Below, piece after piece: positions 11,401-17,395 of a stretch of 44,294 nt of DNA; within the stretch, counting starts at the first letter, position 1, and every line of letters starts with the position of its first letter. The DNA comes from Kitasatospora aureofaciens (GTDB lineage: Bacteria; Actinomycetota; Actinomycetes; Streptomycetales; Streptomycetaceae), in assembly GCF_001188955.3 (NCBI RefSeq), contig NZ_JPRF03000051.1:1-44294 (forward strand), written 5' to 3'. Both the position numbers and the translations under genes were made by a program. A model generated the notes under the pieces. The model was not told the origin of the DNA and searched no databases. It saw only the letters and a list, made by a program, of their open reading frames with translations.

Positions 11401-11853
11401 GATGTGGTGGGCGGTGAACAGCAGCAGCGAGCGGTCCTCGCCCAGCCGGAACAGGTGGGTCCGCATGAGCGGGGGGCGGTCGAGGTCGAAGGGCACGGCC
11501 ACGGCGCGGGCGACCAGCTCCGCGAGCCGCTCCGCCCGCTCGGGCTCGGGCACCCCGGTCAGGTCGACGGTCTCGACGGTGGGTCGGACGCGTTCGGCGA
11601 ACAGCTGCCAGGGTTCGCCGGCGCCGTCGGGGGCGACGGAGCAGCGCATCATCTCGTGCCGCCGCGCGACCTCGGCGAGCGCCCGCTCCAGGGCGGCCGG
11701 GTCCAGCGGGCCGTTGACGTGGAAGGCGGCGCTCTCGTTGTGCAGGGCGGTGCCGGGCAGGACCTGCTCGGCCCGCCAGATGGAGCGCTGGGCGTACGAG
11801 AGCGGGGCGCGGCCGCGGTCGGCGCGCAGCGGCAGGGAGGTGTCGCGGCTCAC
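5407..11853 (-). CDS. Two-module NRPS, C-A-PCP-C-A-PCP
   Basis: The 2148 residues read in order: C1 (about 15-440), A1 (about 480-960), PCP1 (Ser near 1000 in GGNSIAAS), C2 (about 1040-1480), A2 (about 1500-2000) and PCP2 (Ser near 2054 in GGDSLLAA). No epimerisation, methylation or TE domain is seen. By-eye alignment to PheA gives the A1 pocket as DILQLGLIWK, which I recall as a glycine code. The A2 pocket is DATQLALLAK, which I do not recognise. A2 also has an unusual A4 region (FTYDAAYTEVF) and A10 region (TRTNKRDR). C1 has HHIVVDAW, with Ala replacing the usual Gly of HHxxxDG; C2 is canonical (HHLAVDGW). The GTG start overlaps the A-PCP stop as GTGA, and the stop lies 4 bp before the hydroxylase start. 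Collinearity would make these modules 2 and 3, after loading by the A-PCP protein. The domain order is certain; substrates are predictions. Confidence 0.95.
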   Translation of the reverse strand: MSRDTSLPLRADRGRAPLSYAQRSIWRAEQVLPGTALHNESAAFHVNGPLDPAALERALAEVARRHEMMRCSVAPDGAGEPWQLFAERVRPTVETVDLTGVPEPERAERLAELVARAVAVPFDLDRPPLMRTHLFRLGEDRSLLLFTAHHIVVDAWGFGVFLESLGACYAAEPGTGAPAPAGGPDFGDYAAWQRAEAGDGGGLDHWTSRLAGELPTADLPTDPGLGGDPVAGALHHFTVPAELAARLSAFGRAELASLSTVLLTAFCATAARWTGQDDVVVGMPVATRNRTALGGVVGPLLNIVAHRTDLGGEPGFRQALARTRQQLKADLRHRDTPFDLVVERLGRAAGGRTPLFQLMYSFHSGPTTTLELPGVRTTPAPSHSGTAKYDLTFFLRPRPSGALDATLEYRTALLAPETAADFADSLLCLLEAAVADPDRPLTELPVLSEPRRYQVLTEFNRAPDGGRAWATVPAALAELARRDGTAPAVESPGAAFTRAGADAAADRVAHRLTTRHGVLPGDRVALRVDRDAALVPLIVGIWRAGAALVPLDGAMPAARAEHVLTDSGARLLIGDGVPGLPAADPAALLADGPEPSAAPPPGPAPEDLAYLMYTSGSTGLPKGVAVPHGCVANLLHSVVSAEPGLGPEDTLLAVTSITFDISVLELFAPLLAGGRVVVAPRASVRDAEALGALLESSGATVMQATPSLWRGLLDGGWPGRPGLRALCGGEALDGDLAERLLTRCAELWNLYGPTETTIWSTVGRVRSGEPVTVGRPVARTVCYVLDRRLRPVPRGAVGELVIGGAGVTAGYRNRPELTAAAFVPDPVDPAGGTVYRTGDLARHLPDGRILVLGRADQQVKILGHRIEVGEVESLLTAHPAVRQAAVVVDRQQPAGPRLVAFVTVRAKDDGLPESLRRHLRERLPAAAVPGTIAVLPALPLNTSGKVDRPELLRRVGEFAAAQRTEPVTAAERAAVALWAEVLGLPAERVGTADDFFAAGGNSIAASRLLGRVRARFGGAPSLAEFYTDPTPAALARTPAAAAAAAPAGRTARPAPDTVPMTDQQRQLWLLHRLDPESPAYHLPAELELTGPVDRDALQGAFADLVARHPVLAARCDLREEGPVLLLAPTAAPALAVLDATPGEVPALARAEAVRPFDLAAGPLLRLTLVRTGPERSVLLCTAHHLAVDGWSIGVAVRELAALYAARLGLAEPPPALELGFADHAADLAAKEAVTERQQQLAYWLERLDGHPGVLNLPTDVPALTRPAGSGATLPVALAPAVTAGLREGAARLRTTPFTLLLTVYAALLGRYAGSDDVVVGVPAANRDRPELEPLVGSLVNTLPVRVDLSGTPSFAELVARTGGALAADLGRPLVAFDRLVAGLGLPREPGRPSLAQASLVFQAAPPTAVRLGGATGVLRQLPTGTAKYDLTLALDEHADRIDGGLEYAADRFGPDFATRFARHFDTLLRAALAAPDAPLDAVELADPGLPAPAPGRPAGRVRAEYARSVAELFRARAAAHPDAPAIRAYGLTVDYRQLDAWSDAVATRLLAHGAGPGRFVSVLLPAGPVQTAAILGVAKTGAAFAVLDPADPDARLTTLLADAEPVCLLAAETALARRPGLRGDGGDFAGVPVETLDPCPPDTGAPAGPAPVASPAAPGDPLCLVYTSGSTGTPKGIALPHAALAQFADWQRERFGIRPDSRIAQWAPFTYDAAYTEVFAALCSGAVLCLPPDGLRRDPLAVAEWLRAERITQIQTVPAFFQLVTEALDATGTRLPDLEHVLMAGEVLPVALAATWAHRPDRPRLHNLYGPTECVLATHRELAPGEEFPTGVPIGLPIPGREAVVLDHRGRLCPVGVVGEIHLRSDLLAGSYHRRPEESARAYVADPWEDGGRLYRTGDLGRRLPDGELAFTGRIGSQLKIRGNRIELEEIEALLELHPGVREAAAAAHGEGPARRLVGYAVAAPGVTGADLRTHLAERLPAAVVPDTVMLLDALPRTRTNKRDRARLPLPGAAARPTDATPLAGVEQLVADAWQQLLGGGPVGRHTNFFEAGGDSLLAARLQLELARRLNRPVRLVDVFGRPTIAEFAAGLTDGTGSTGDRTPAAAAEPRGERRQNAVRARARARREARDRAEGADTADQYTPTGRD

Positions 11854-13595
11854 CGGCGCTCACCGTCCGGGCGGGCTCCGTCGCGGCTGGCGGCGACGGC
11901 CGCGGCCAGCCCGGCGACGGTGGGGGCGCCGACGTAGACCCGCAACGGCACCTCGACGCCGAAGCGGGTGCGCAGTCCGTCCAGCAGCCGGGCGATGCCC
12001 AGCGAGTCCCCGCCGAGCAGGGCGAAGTCGTCGTGCCGGCCGACGCTGGGAACGTGCAGCAGCTCGCGCCAGAGCTCGGCGATCCCGGCCTCCAGGCCCT
12101 CCAGCGGCTGTTCGCCGGTGTGGCCGGCCCGGGCGGCGGCGGGGCTGGGCAGCGCCCGTCGGTCGGCCTTGCCGCTGAGGGTGCGCGGGATGGCGGAGAG
12201 CCGCAGGTACAGGGCGGGCCGGGCGAGGGCGGGCAGGGTCTCGGCGGCGTGACCACGCAGTTCCTCGTCGGTGACGCCCTCGGCGACCAGGTAGGCGCAC
12301 AGCACCGGCTCGCCGTCAGTCTCCTCGACCAAGGCGGCGCAGACGTCGGCGACGCCGGGGTGGCGGCGCAGCCCGTCCTCGATCTCGCCGAGTTCGACCC
12401 GGGCGCCGTGTACCTTGACCTGCTGGTCGCGGCGGCCGAGGACCTCCAGGGCGCCGTCGGCGCGCAGCCGGCCGAGGTCGCCGGTGCGGTAGCGGTCCGG
12501 CCCGGCGAAGCCGCCGGGGGTGCCGCCCAGGTAGCCGCGCAGCGGGAACGGGGTGCGGATCTCGATCTCGCCGATCGCCTCCGTGACGGGGCGTCCGGCG
12601 ACCAGCACGCGGACCTCGACCCCGGGCATCGGGCAGCCGGCCGGGACGGTCTCGGCCTCGGCGTCCTCGGCGGTGAGCCGGCGGAAGACCTTGGTCATGG
12701 TGGTCTCGGACGGGCCGTAGAGGTTGACCAGCTCCTTGTCGGCCCCGAACAGGCCGCGCCACCAGGTGATGTCGGCGGGGCGGACCGGCTCGCCGGCCAG
12801 CAGGGCGGCGCGCAGCCGGGGCAGGGAGCCGGCGGTGAGCCCGGCGGCGCGCAGGGTGCGGAACACGGTGGGGACGCAGTGCAGCAGCTCGATCCGCTGC
12901 TCGGTCAGCCAGTCGCCGAGGGCCGCGCCGACCGGAACCGCACCGGGCGAGGGGACGACGGCGGTGCCGCCGGCGCAGAGCGGGACGAGGGCGTCGCGCA
13001 GGAAGGCGTCGAAGCCGGGGGAGGTGAGCATGGAGACCCGGGTGCCGGGCGCGATGCCGAACTCGGCGATCTCCCAGTCCAGGAAGTGGGCGACGGCCTC
13101 GAAGCTGCCCAGGATGCCCTTGGGACGGCCGGTGGTGCCCGAGGTGAAGTAGACGTATCCGGCGTCGGGGCCGTCGAGGCCGCGCCAGTGGTCGGCTGTC
13201 CACGGCAGGCCGGTGACGGACTCGGTCTCCAGCAGGGGCAGTTCGCCCTGTCCGGCGGCGGCCAGGGCGGCGCGCCCGGCGGCGTCGGCGAGTACGGTGC
13301 CCGGCCGCAGGTCCGCCAGCAGGGCGGTCCAGCGCGCGGCGGGCTGACGGGTGTCGACCGGGGCGAACGCGCGGCCGGTGGCGGCGCAGGCGAGGATCGC
13401 GGCGACCACCGGGACGGGGTCGGCACAGGCCACCAGGACGGGGCCGGTGCCCTCGGCGAGCCGGGCCCGCAGGCCGGTGGCCAGCTCGGCCAGTTCGCGG
13501 TGGCTCCAGTCCCGCCCGGCGGTGGCGAGGGCGGGTTCGGCGGCTCGGTGCTCGACCTGGTCGGCCCAGCGGTCGAGGATGCTCGTGTGGCTCAC
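11850..13595 (-). CDS. Free-standing A-PCP didomain (probable loading module)
   Basis: This 581-residue protein has an adenylation domain (about 1-500) and a carrier domain (Ser near 529 in LLGGDSLG), with no condensation domain, so it probably activates and carries the first amino acid. The A domain is atypical: the P-loop is TSGTTGRPKGI, and the A4 region reads SPGFDAFLRDALVPL in place of FDxSxxE. NLYGPSETT, YRTGDLG and the catalytic Lys in TLSGKADR are present. The pocket read by alignment to PheA is DARHLALMTK, which I cannot assign. It resembles the A2 domain of the next protein (both share a DWxxxxFGI stretch and D-A-x-x-L-A-L pockets). The start is GTG, overlapping the racemase stop (GTGA). 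Its position between a racemase and AsnB on one side and an NRPS starting with C on the other suggests those enzymes make its substrate; that is inference. Confidence 0.9.
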   Translation of the reverse strand: MSHTSILDRWADQVEHRAAEPALATAGRDWSHRELAELATGLRARLAEGTGPVLVACADPVPVVAAILACAATGRAFAPVDTRQPAARWTALLADLRPGTVLADAAGRAALAAAGQGELPLLETESVTGLPWTADHWRGLDGPDAGYVYFTSGTTGRPKGILGSFEAVAHFLDWEIAEFGIAPGTRVSMLTSPGFDAFLRDALVPLCAGGTAVVPSPGAVPVGAALGDWLTEQRIELLHCVPTVFRTLRAAGLTAGSLPRLRAALLAGEPVRPADITWWRGLFGADKELVNLYGPSETTMTKVFRRLTAEDAEAETVPAGCPMPGVEVRVLVAGRPVTEAIGEIEIRTPFPLRGYLGGTPGGFAGPDRYRTGDLGRLRADGALEVLGRRDQQVKVHGARVELGEIEDGLRRHPGVADVCAALVEETDGEPVLCAYLVAEGVTDEELRGHAAETLPALARPALYLRLSAIPRTLSGKADRRALPSPAAARAGHTGEQPLEGLEAGIAELWRELLHVPSVGRHDDFALLGGDSLGIARLLDGLRTRFGVEVPLRVYVGAPTVAGLAAAVAASRDGARPDGERR

Positions 13596-14335
13596 AACTC
13601 TCCGTTCATGATCCGGCGGGCCACGACCGTCAGCGGGTCGAGGGAGGGCAGTTCCCCGCCCAGACCGGAGTCCTCGATCGCCCTGGTGACCAGGTGCAGT
13701 TCGGTGCAGGCGGCGACGAAGGCCCGCACGCCGTAGCGGGGCAGGGTCTCGCGCAGGAAGTCGATGGTGCGGGCGGGGTCCTCACCGCGCTTGAGGCGGT
13801 GGATGCGCTCGTGCAGCGCGTCCTGGTCCGCCGGGTGCAGCGCGACCAGCCGTTCGGCGGCGCGGGCGCCGGCCGGGCCGGAGGTGAGCAGGCCGGCCCG
13901 GGCGGTGCCGGAGGAGCAGAGCAGCAGGTGCGGTTCGGTGGCCGCGGCCAGTTCCTCGTGCACCACGTCGACCAGGGAGACGCAGCGCTCCGCGAGTTCG
14001 GCGGGCAGGTCGCCGAGCACGTGGTGGGCGGTGATGCAGGCGATCACGGTGCGCTCCGCGCCGGCCGCCAGCAGGCCGCGCAGCGAGGTCTCCACGGCGC
14101 GGCGCAGTGCGTCGAGTTCACCGCTGCCGATGGCCTCGGTGCGGTCCACCACGGCGGGGTCGGACCACAGCAGCAGCCGGGGGGTGTCCTGCTCGGGCTG
14201 GAGCCGGCAGGCCCGGTAGACGGTGCGCAGCAGTTCGGTGGAGGCCAGCGGCCCCATGCCGCCGAGCACGCCGATCAGCGGGTGTTCCGGGCGGTCGCCG
14301 GGGGCGGCGGGCGGCGCGGTGGCGGTGAGGGTCAT
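13592..14335 (-). CDS. Aspartate/glutamate racemase family protein
   Basis: This 247-residue protein has the family N-terminus GVLGGMGPLAS and the two Cys that act as opposing acid and base in PLP-independent Asp/Glu racemases: Cys100 in ACITAH (usually PCNTAH) and Cys210 in ACTELHL (usually GCTE). The Asn that normally follows the first Cys is Ile here, so substrate recognition may differ. The family interconverts L and D forms of Asp or Glu; some members act on other acids. The ATG start (14335) overlaps the asnB stop (ATGA), and the stop overlaps the A-PCP start (GTGA), so expression is tightly coupled to the loading module. Since no NRPS in the window has an E domain, this enzyme is a plausible source of a D-amino acid for the peptide. 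Confidence 0.87.
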   Translation of the reverse strand: MTLTATAPPAAPGDRPEHPLIGVLGGMGPLASTELLRTVYRACRLQPEQDTPRLLLWSDPAVVDRTEAIGSGELDALRRAVETSLRGLLAAGAERTVIACITAHHVLGDLPAELAERCVSLVDVVHEELAAATEPHLLLCSSGTARAGLLTSGPAGARAAERLVALHPADQDALHERIHRLKRGEDPARTIDFLRETLPRYGVRAFVAACTELHLVTRAIEDSGLGGELPSLDPLTVVARRIMNGEL

Positions 14336-16215
14336 CCCAGGCACGGCAGGTCGAACTCCTCGACGAAGAGGGCGAAGGTCGCGACGAGCATCAGGTAGTC
14401 GGTGTCCAGGTGGGCGTGCACCTGGCGGCCGTCGGTGCGCTGGCGCGCGGTCAGGGCGGCGACGGTGTCCGGGTCGAAGTAGCCCTGGCGGCGGACGGTC
14501 GCGGGGGAGATCAGCTCCTCGAACCAGTCGGCGCCGGTGTTCAGCAGGTGGCTGCTGGTCTGGCCGCGGAAGCCGTACTTCTGCCGGCCGAGCACCTCGG
14601 CGGGGACGAGCCCCTCGGCCGCCCGGCGCAGGACGGCCTTCTCCCGGCCGTGGGCGAGCATCAGCTCCGGCGGGACCGTGGTGGCGTGGTCGACCACGGC
14701 GTTCGCCAGGAAGGGGAAGCGCAGTTCGACGCCGTTGGCCAGGGCCATCCGGTCGCCGTGATCGCCGAGCAGGTGGTCGGCGAGCCGCAGGTGGTAGTCG
14801 AGGTAGGAGCGCTGGTGCAGTGGGTGGCGCCCGGCCAGCCGCTCGGGGTCGACCAGGCGCTGGCTGGTGACGGAGAACTCGTCCAGCGCGTGGGCCAGGT
14901 CCTCGGCGTACAGCTCGCGGCGGAACTCCTGGGCGGGCAGCTGGTCCTGTTCGTAGGCGAGGTCGACACCCCACATCCGGTGCCGGAACTCCCGTTCCAG
15001 GGAGGCGTCCAGCCCGGTGAGCCGGCTGCCGCCGAGGCCGGTGGCGTCGAAGCGGTAGCCGGGGTAGCCGCCGAACAGCTCGTCGGCGCCCTCGCCGCTG
15101 AGCGCGCCGACCGTCCCGGCGGCGCGCACGGCCTCGGACAGCGCGAGCGAGCAGACGTTGTACGACTCGCGGACGGGGGCCTCGGCGTGCCGCACCATCG
15201 CGGCGATCCGCTCGGCGACCTCGTGCTCGCCGACCGGCACCTCGTGGTGGTCGGTTCCGAGCTTGCCCGCGACCAGCCGCTGGTGCGGGCCCTCGTCGAA
15301 GTCCCGGCCGGGGAAGGTGACCGAGAAGCTGGGCCACGCGTGGCCGGGCCGGGCCCGGGACATCAGGGCGCCGATCAGGCTGGAGTCGAGGCCACCGCTG
15401 AGGTACGTGCCGATCGGCACGTCGGCGACCAGCCGGCTGCGGACGGCGGTGTCGAGCAGCCCGACGGTGCTGTCGGCGAACCGGTCCAGCTCCCGGTCCA
15501 GGTCCGCGGGGGCCACCGGGGCGAGGTCGGCGGCGAGCGGGAAGTCGAGGTCCCAGTACCGCTCGGTGCGCACTCCGGTGCAGTCGGCGATCAGCCGTTC
15601 CCCGGGGCGCAGCGCACTGATGCCCTCGAACATGGTGCGGGGGCTGACCAGCCCGGGCAGGGTCAGCACCTGGTCGAGGCCGCGCAGGTCGACCCGGGTG
15701 CGCACGGCGGGGTGGCGCAGGATCGCCTTGACCTCGGAGGCGAAGATCAGCAGGCCGTCGGTGACGGTGTAGAAGAGCGGGACGATGCCGGCGCGGTCCC
15801 GGGCGAGCAGCAGCCGCCGCTCGGCGGCGTCGTGCAGGGCGAAGCCGAACTGGCCGTCCAGATGGGCGGTCAGCTCCTTGCCGTACTCCCGGTAGAGGTG
15901 GAGCAGCACCTCGGTGTCGTTCTCGGTGCGGAAGCGGTGTCCGCGGCGGCCCAGCGCGGTGCGCAGCTCGCGGTGGTTGTAGATCTCGCCGTTGCAGACC
16001 GAGACGAGCGTCCCGTCCTCGGTGCGGTGCGGCTGGTTGCCGTGGGCGAGGTCGTTCAGGGCCAGCCGGCGGAAGCCGAGGGCGATGCCGTCCGCGGTGT
16101 GGTGGCCGTCGTCGTCGGGCCCCCGGTGCACCAGGCAGGCCGTCATCGCGGCGACCGCCTCGGCGTCGGCCGGGCGACCACCGCCCAGGACGAATACGCC
16201 GGTTATTCCGCACAT
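14332..16215 (-). CDS. asnB-like: Asparagine synthetase B-type glutamine amidotransferase
   Basis: This 627-residue protein is a class II glutamine amidotransferase fused to an ATP-pyrophosphatase synthetase domain. The start was set at the ATG giving MCGITGVF, because the N-terminal nucleophile Cys must follow the initiator Met; longer in-frame forms would bury it. HRGPDDDG, NGEIYNH and the PP-loop SGGLDSS are all visible. The usual reaction is Asp plus glutamine plus ATP to Asn; cluster-encoded homologues can also amidate other carboxylates or close rings, as beta-lactam synthetase does. A GGGAGAGGG purine run lies about 10 bases before the ATG. It is the first gene of the core operon and overlaps the racemase by 4 bp. 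Its likely role is supplying Asn or an amide building block for the A-PCP protein. The actual acceptor is unknown. Confidence 0.9.
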   Translation of the reverse strand: MCGITGVFVLGGGRPADAEAVAAMTACLVHRGPDDDGHHTADGIALGFRRLALNDLAHGNQPHRTEDGTLVSVCNGEIYNHRELRTALGRRGHRFRTENDTEVLLHLYREYGKELTAHLDGQFGFALHDAAERRLLLARDRAGIVPLFYTVTDGLLIFASEVKAILRHPAVRTRVDLRGLDQVLTLPGLVSPRTMFEGISALRPGERLIADCTGVRTERYWDLDFPLAADLAPVAPADLDRELDRFADSTVGLLDTAVRSRLVADVPIGTYLSGGLDSSLIGALMSRARPGHAWPSFSVTFPGRDFDEGPHQRLVAGKLGTDHHEVPVGEHEVAERIAAMVRHAEAPVRESYNVCSLALSEAVRAAGTVGALSGEGADELFGGYPGYRFDATGLGGSRLTGLDASLEREFRHRMWGVDLAYEQDQLPAQEFRRELYAEDLAHALDEFSVTSQRLVDPERLAGRHPLHQRSYLDYHLRLADHLLGDHGDRMALANGVELRFPFLANAVVDHATTVPPELMLAHGREKAVLRRAAEGLVPAEVLGRQKYGFRGQTSSHLLNTGADWFEELISPATVRRQGYFDPDTVAALTARQRTDGRQVHAHLDTDYLMLVATFALFVEEFDLPCLG

Positions 16216-16514
16216 TGTGTCCGCCCTCTCCCGTGGATGTTCGCAGGTTTCGTCGGAAATATTTCCGGAAATATCCGGGAGAAGCCCGGACGGATAGCAC
16301 CGTAACAGAGTCGGATGGCCCGGGAAAGAGCGAGATTTCACCGTGTGAATCGACTGTTTCCGGGCACTGAAAATTCCCGCCACGGCCGGATCGATAATCT
16401 CCGGGACATGTCGGATGCCGGGCTGGACCTATCTGAAAATCAGCGCATAAAGTCTTCCCGGAGGCCTGGTCCTCAGGCTTCTTCGAATTGACCGGGAACG
16501 AAAGAGAAGAATTG
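16216..16514. promoter_or_regulatory. Divergent intergenic region between asnB-type gene and type II thioesterase
   Basis: These 299 bp separate two divergent genes and must hold the promoter of the core operon and that of the thioesterase. The stretch is clearly more AT-rich than its surroundings. I see one perfect palindrome (listed separately) and no convincing -35/-10 pair; TACGGT on the minus strand, with TTTCCC 17 bases upstream, is the best weak candidate for the asnB side. Confidence 0.6.
16259..16274. promoter_or_regulatory. 16-bp perfect palindrome, candidate operator
   Basis: ATATTTCCGGAAATAT is identical to its reverse complement. Overlapping it is a second perfect palindrome, GGAAATATTTCC (16255-16266). 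The element lies about 43 bp upstream of the asnB-type start and about 240 bp from the thioesterase start, a plausible place for a repressor or activator dimer controlling the core operon. No regulator gene is in the window to pair it with. Confidence 0.4.
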
Positions 16515-17321
16515 ATGACCGGATGGCCCGCCGTATTGCCCGACGAGGTGGCCCGATGGACGCCGTGGCACCGTGATGCCGAGCCGGACGGGGGGTCCGG
16601 GTCCGTACGCGTCTACTGCCTGCCGCACGCCGGCGGCTCCGCCAGCGCCTACCTCCCCTGGGCCCGGGACACCGGCCAGCCGGACCTGACGGTGGTCCCG
16701 GTGGAACTGCCCGGCCGCGGCACCCGCCTCGCCGAGCCGCCGGCGGCCGGCATGGACGAGGTCGTCGACGGCGTGCTCGCCGTGCTGGCGAGCCGTCCGG
16801 CCGACGAGCCGTTCATCCTCCTCGGCCACAGCATGGGCTCGCGGATCGTCTACGAGACGACCCGCCGGCTCGCCGCCGACGGGCGGCCGCTGCCGCTGTC
16901 CCTGGTGGTCTCGGGCGGCCGGGCGCCCGGCACGCCGGACGTGGCCCAGCTCCACGACCTCACCGACGACGACCTCCTGGAGCGCCTCGTCGAGCTGGGC
17001 GGGACCCCGGCCGAGGTCCTGGAGTTCCAGGACCTGATGCGGATGGTGCTTCCGGTGCTCCGGGCGGACGTCACACTGCTGGCCGAGTACAACGAGCGGA
17101 TCCGGCCGACCGTGCTGCCCTGCCCGGTACTGGCGCTCGGCGGCTCGGACGACCTGATGGCCGGCCCGGAGTGGATCACCGGCTGGCGCTGCACCACGGC
17201 GGCGCGCTTCCGCCACCGCATCCTGCCGGGCGACCACTTCTTCCTGCACCAGCAGCGGAGCGAGGTGCTCGCGGAGCTCGCGGCGGAGGCCCGGGCGGGC
17301 CTGGAGGCCCAGGGAGCCTGA
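16515..17321 (+). CDS. Type II (editing) thioesterase
   Basis: This 268-residue alpha/beta-hydrolase of the GrsT/RifR type hydrolyses stalled or mis-primed acyl groups from NRPS and PKS carrier domains. It has CLPHAGGSASAYLPW near the N-terminus, the nucleophile elbow GHSMGS, the acid in GGSDDLM and the catalytic His in GDHFFLHQQ. The ATG at 16515 was chosen because GAGAAG lies at 16504-16509. A TTG 27 bp upstream would extend the protein by nine residues but has no ribosome binding site. It diverges from the asnB-type gene and converges with the TE-containing NRPS gene across a hairpin. It is separate from the TE domain fused to that NRPS. Confidence 0.93.
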   Translation: MTGWPAVLPDEVARWTPWHRDAEPDGGSGSVRVYCLPHAGGSASAYLPWARDTGQPDLTVVPVELPGRGTRLAEPPAAGMDEVVDGVLAVLASRPADEPFILLGHSMGSRIVYETTRRLAADGRPLPLSLVVSGGRAPGTPDVAQLHDLTDDDLLERLVELGGTPAEVLEFQDLMRMVLPVLRADVTLLAEYNERIRPTVLPCPVLALGGSDDLMAGPEWITGWRCTTAARFRHRILPGDHFFLHQQRSEVLAELAAEARAGLEAQGA

Positions 17322-17367
17322 CCCCCGCCGGCCAGCCCCCCGCGGAGCCGGCCGGCAAACGGCGGTT

Positions 17368-17387
17368 CGTCCGGAACACTCCGGACG
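17368..17387. terminator. Hairpin between convergent thioesterase and NRPS genes
   Basis: CGTCCGGA and TCCGGACG form an 8-bp perfect stem with the loop ACAC, extendable by one wobble and one AT pair. It lies 46 bp after the thioesterase stop and 8 bp past the NRPS stop. There is no U-run, as is usual in streptomycetes. A bidirectional terminator role is inferred. Confidence 0.5.
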
Positions 17388-17395
17388 GATCGCCG

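Noticed and set aside
16216..16383. N-terminal extension of the asnB-type protein by 56 residues
   Set aside because: The class II amidotransferase nucleophile must be Cys2 in MCGITG; the extension is AT-rich promoter DNA with no coding character.
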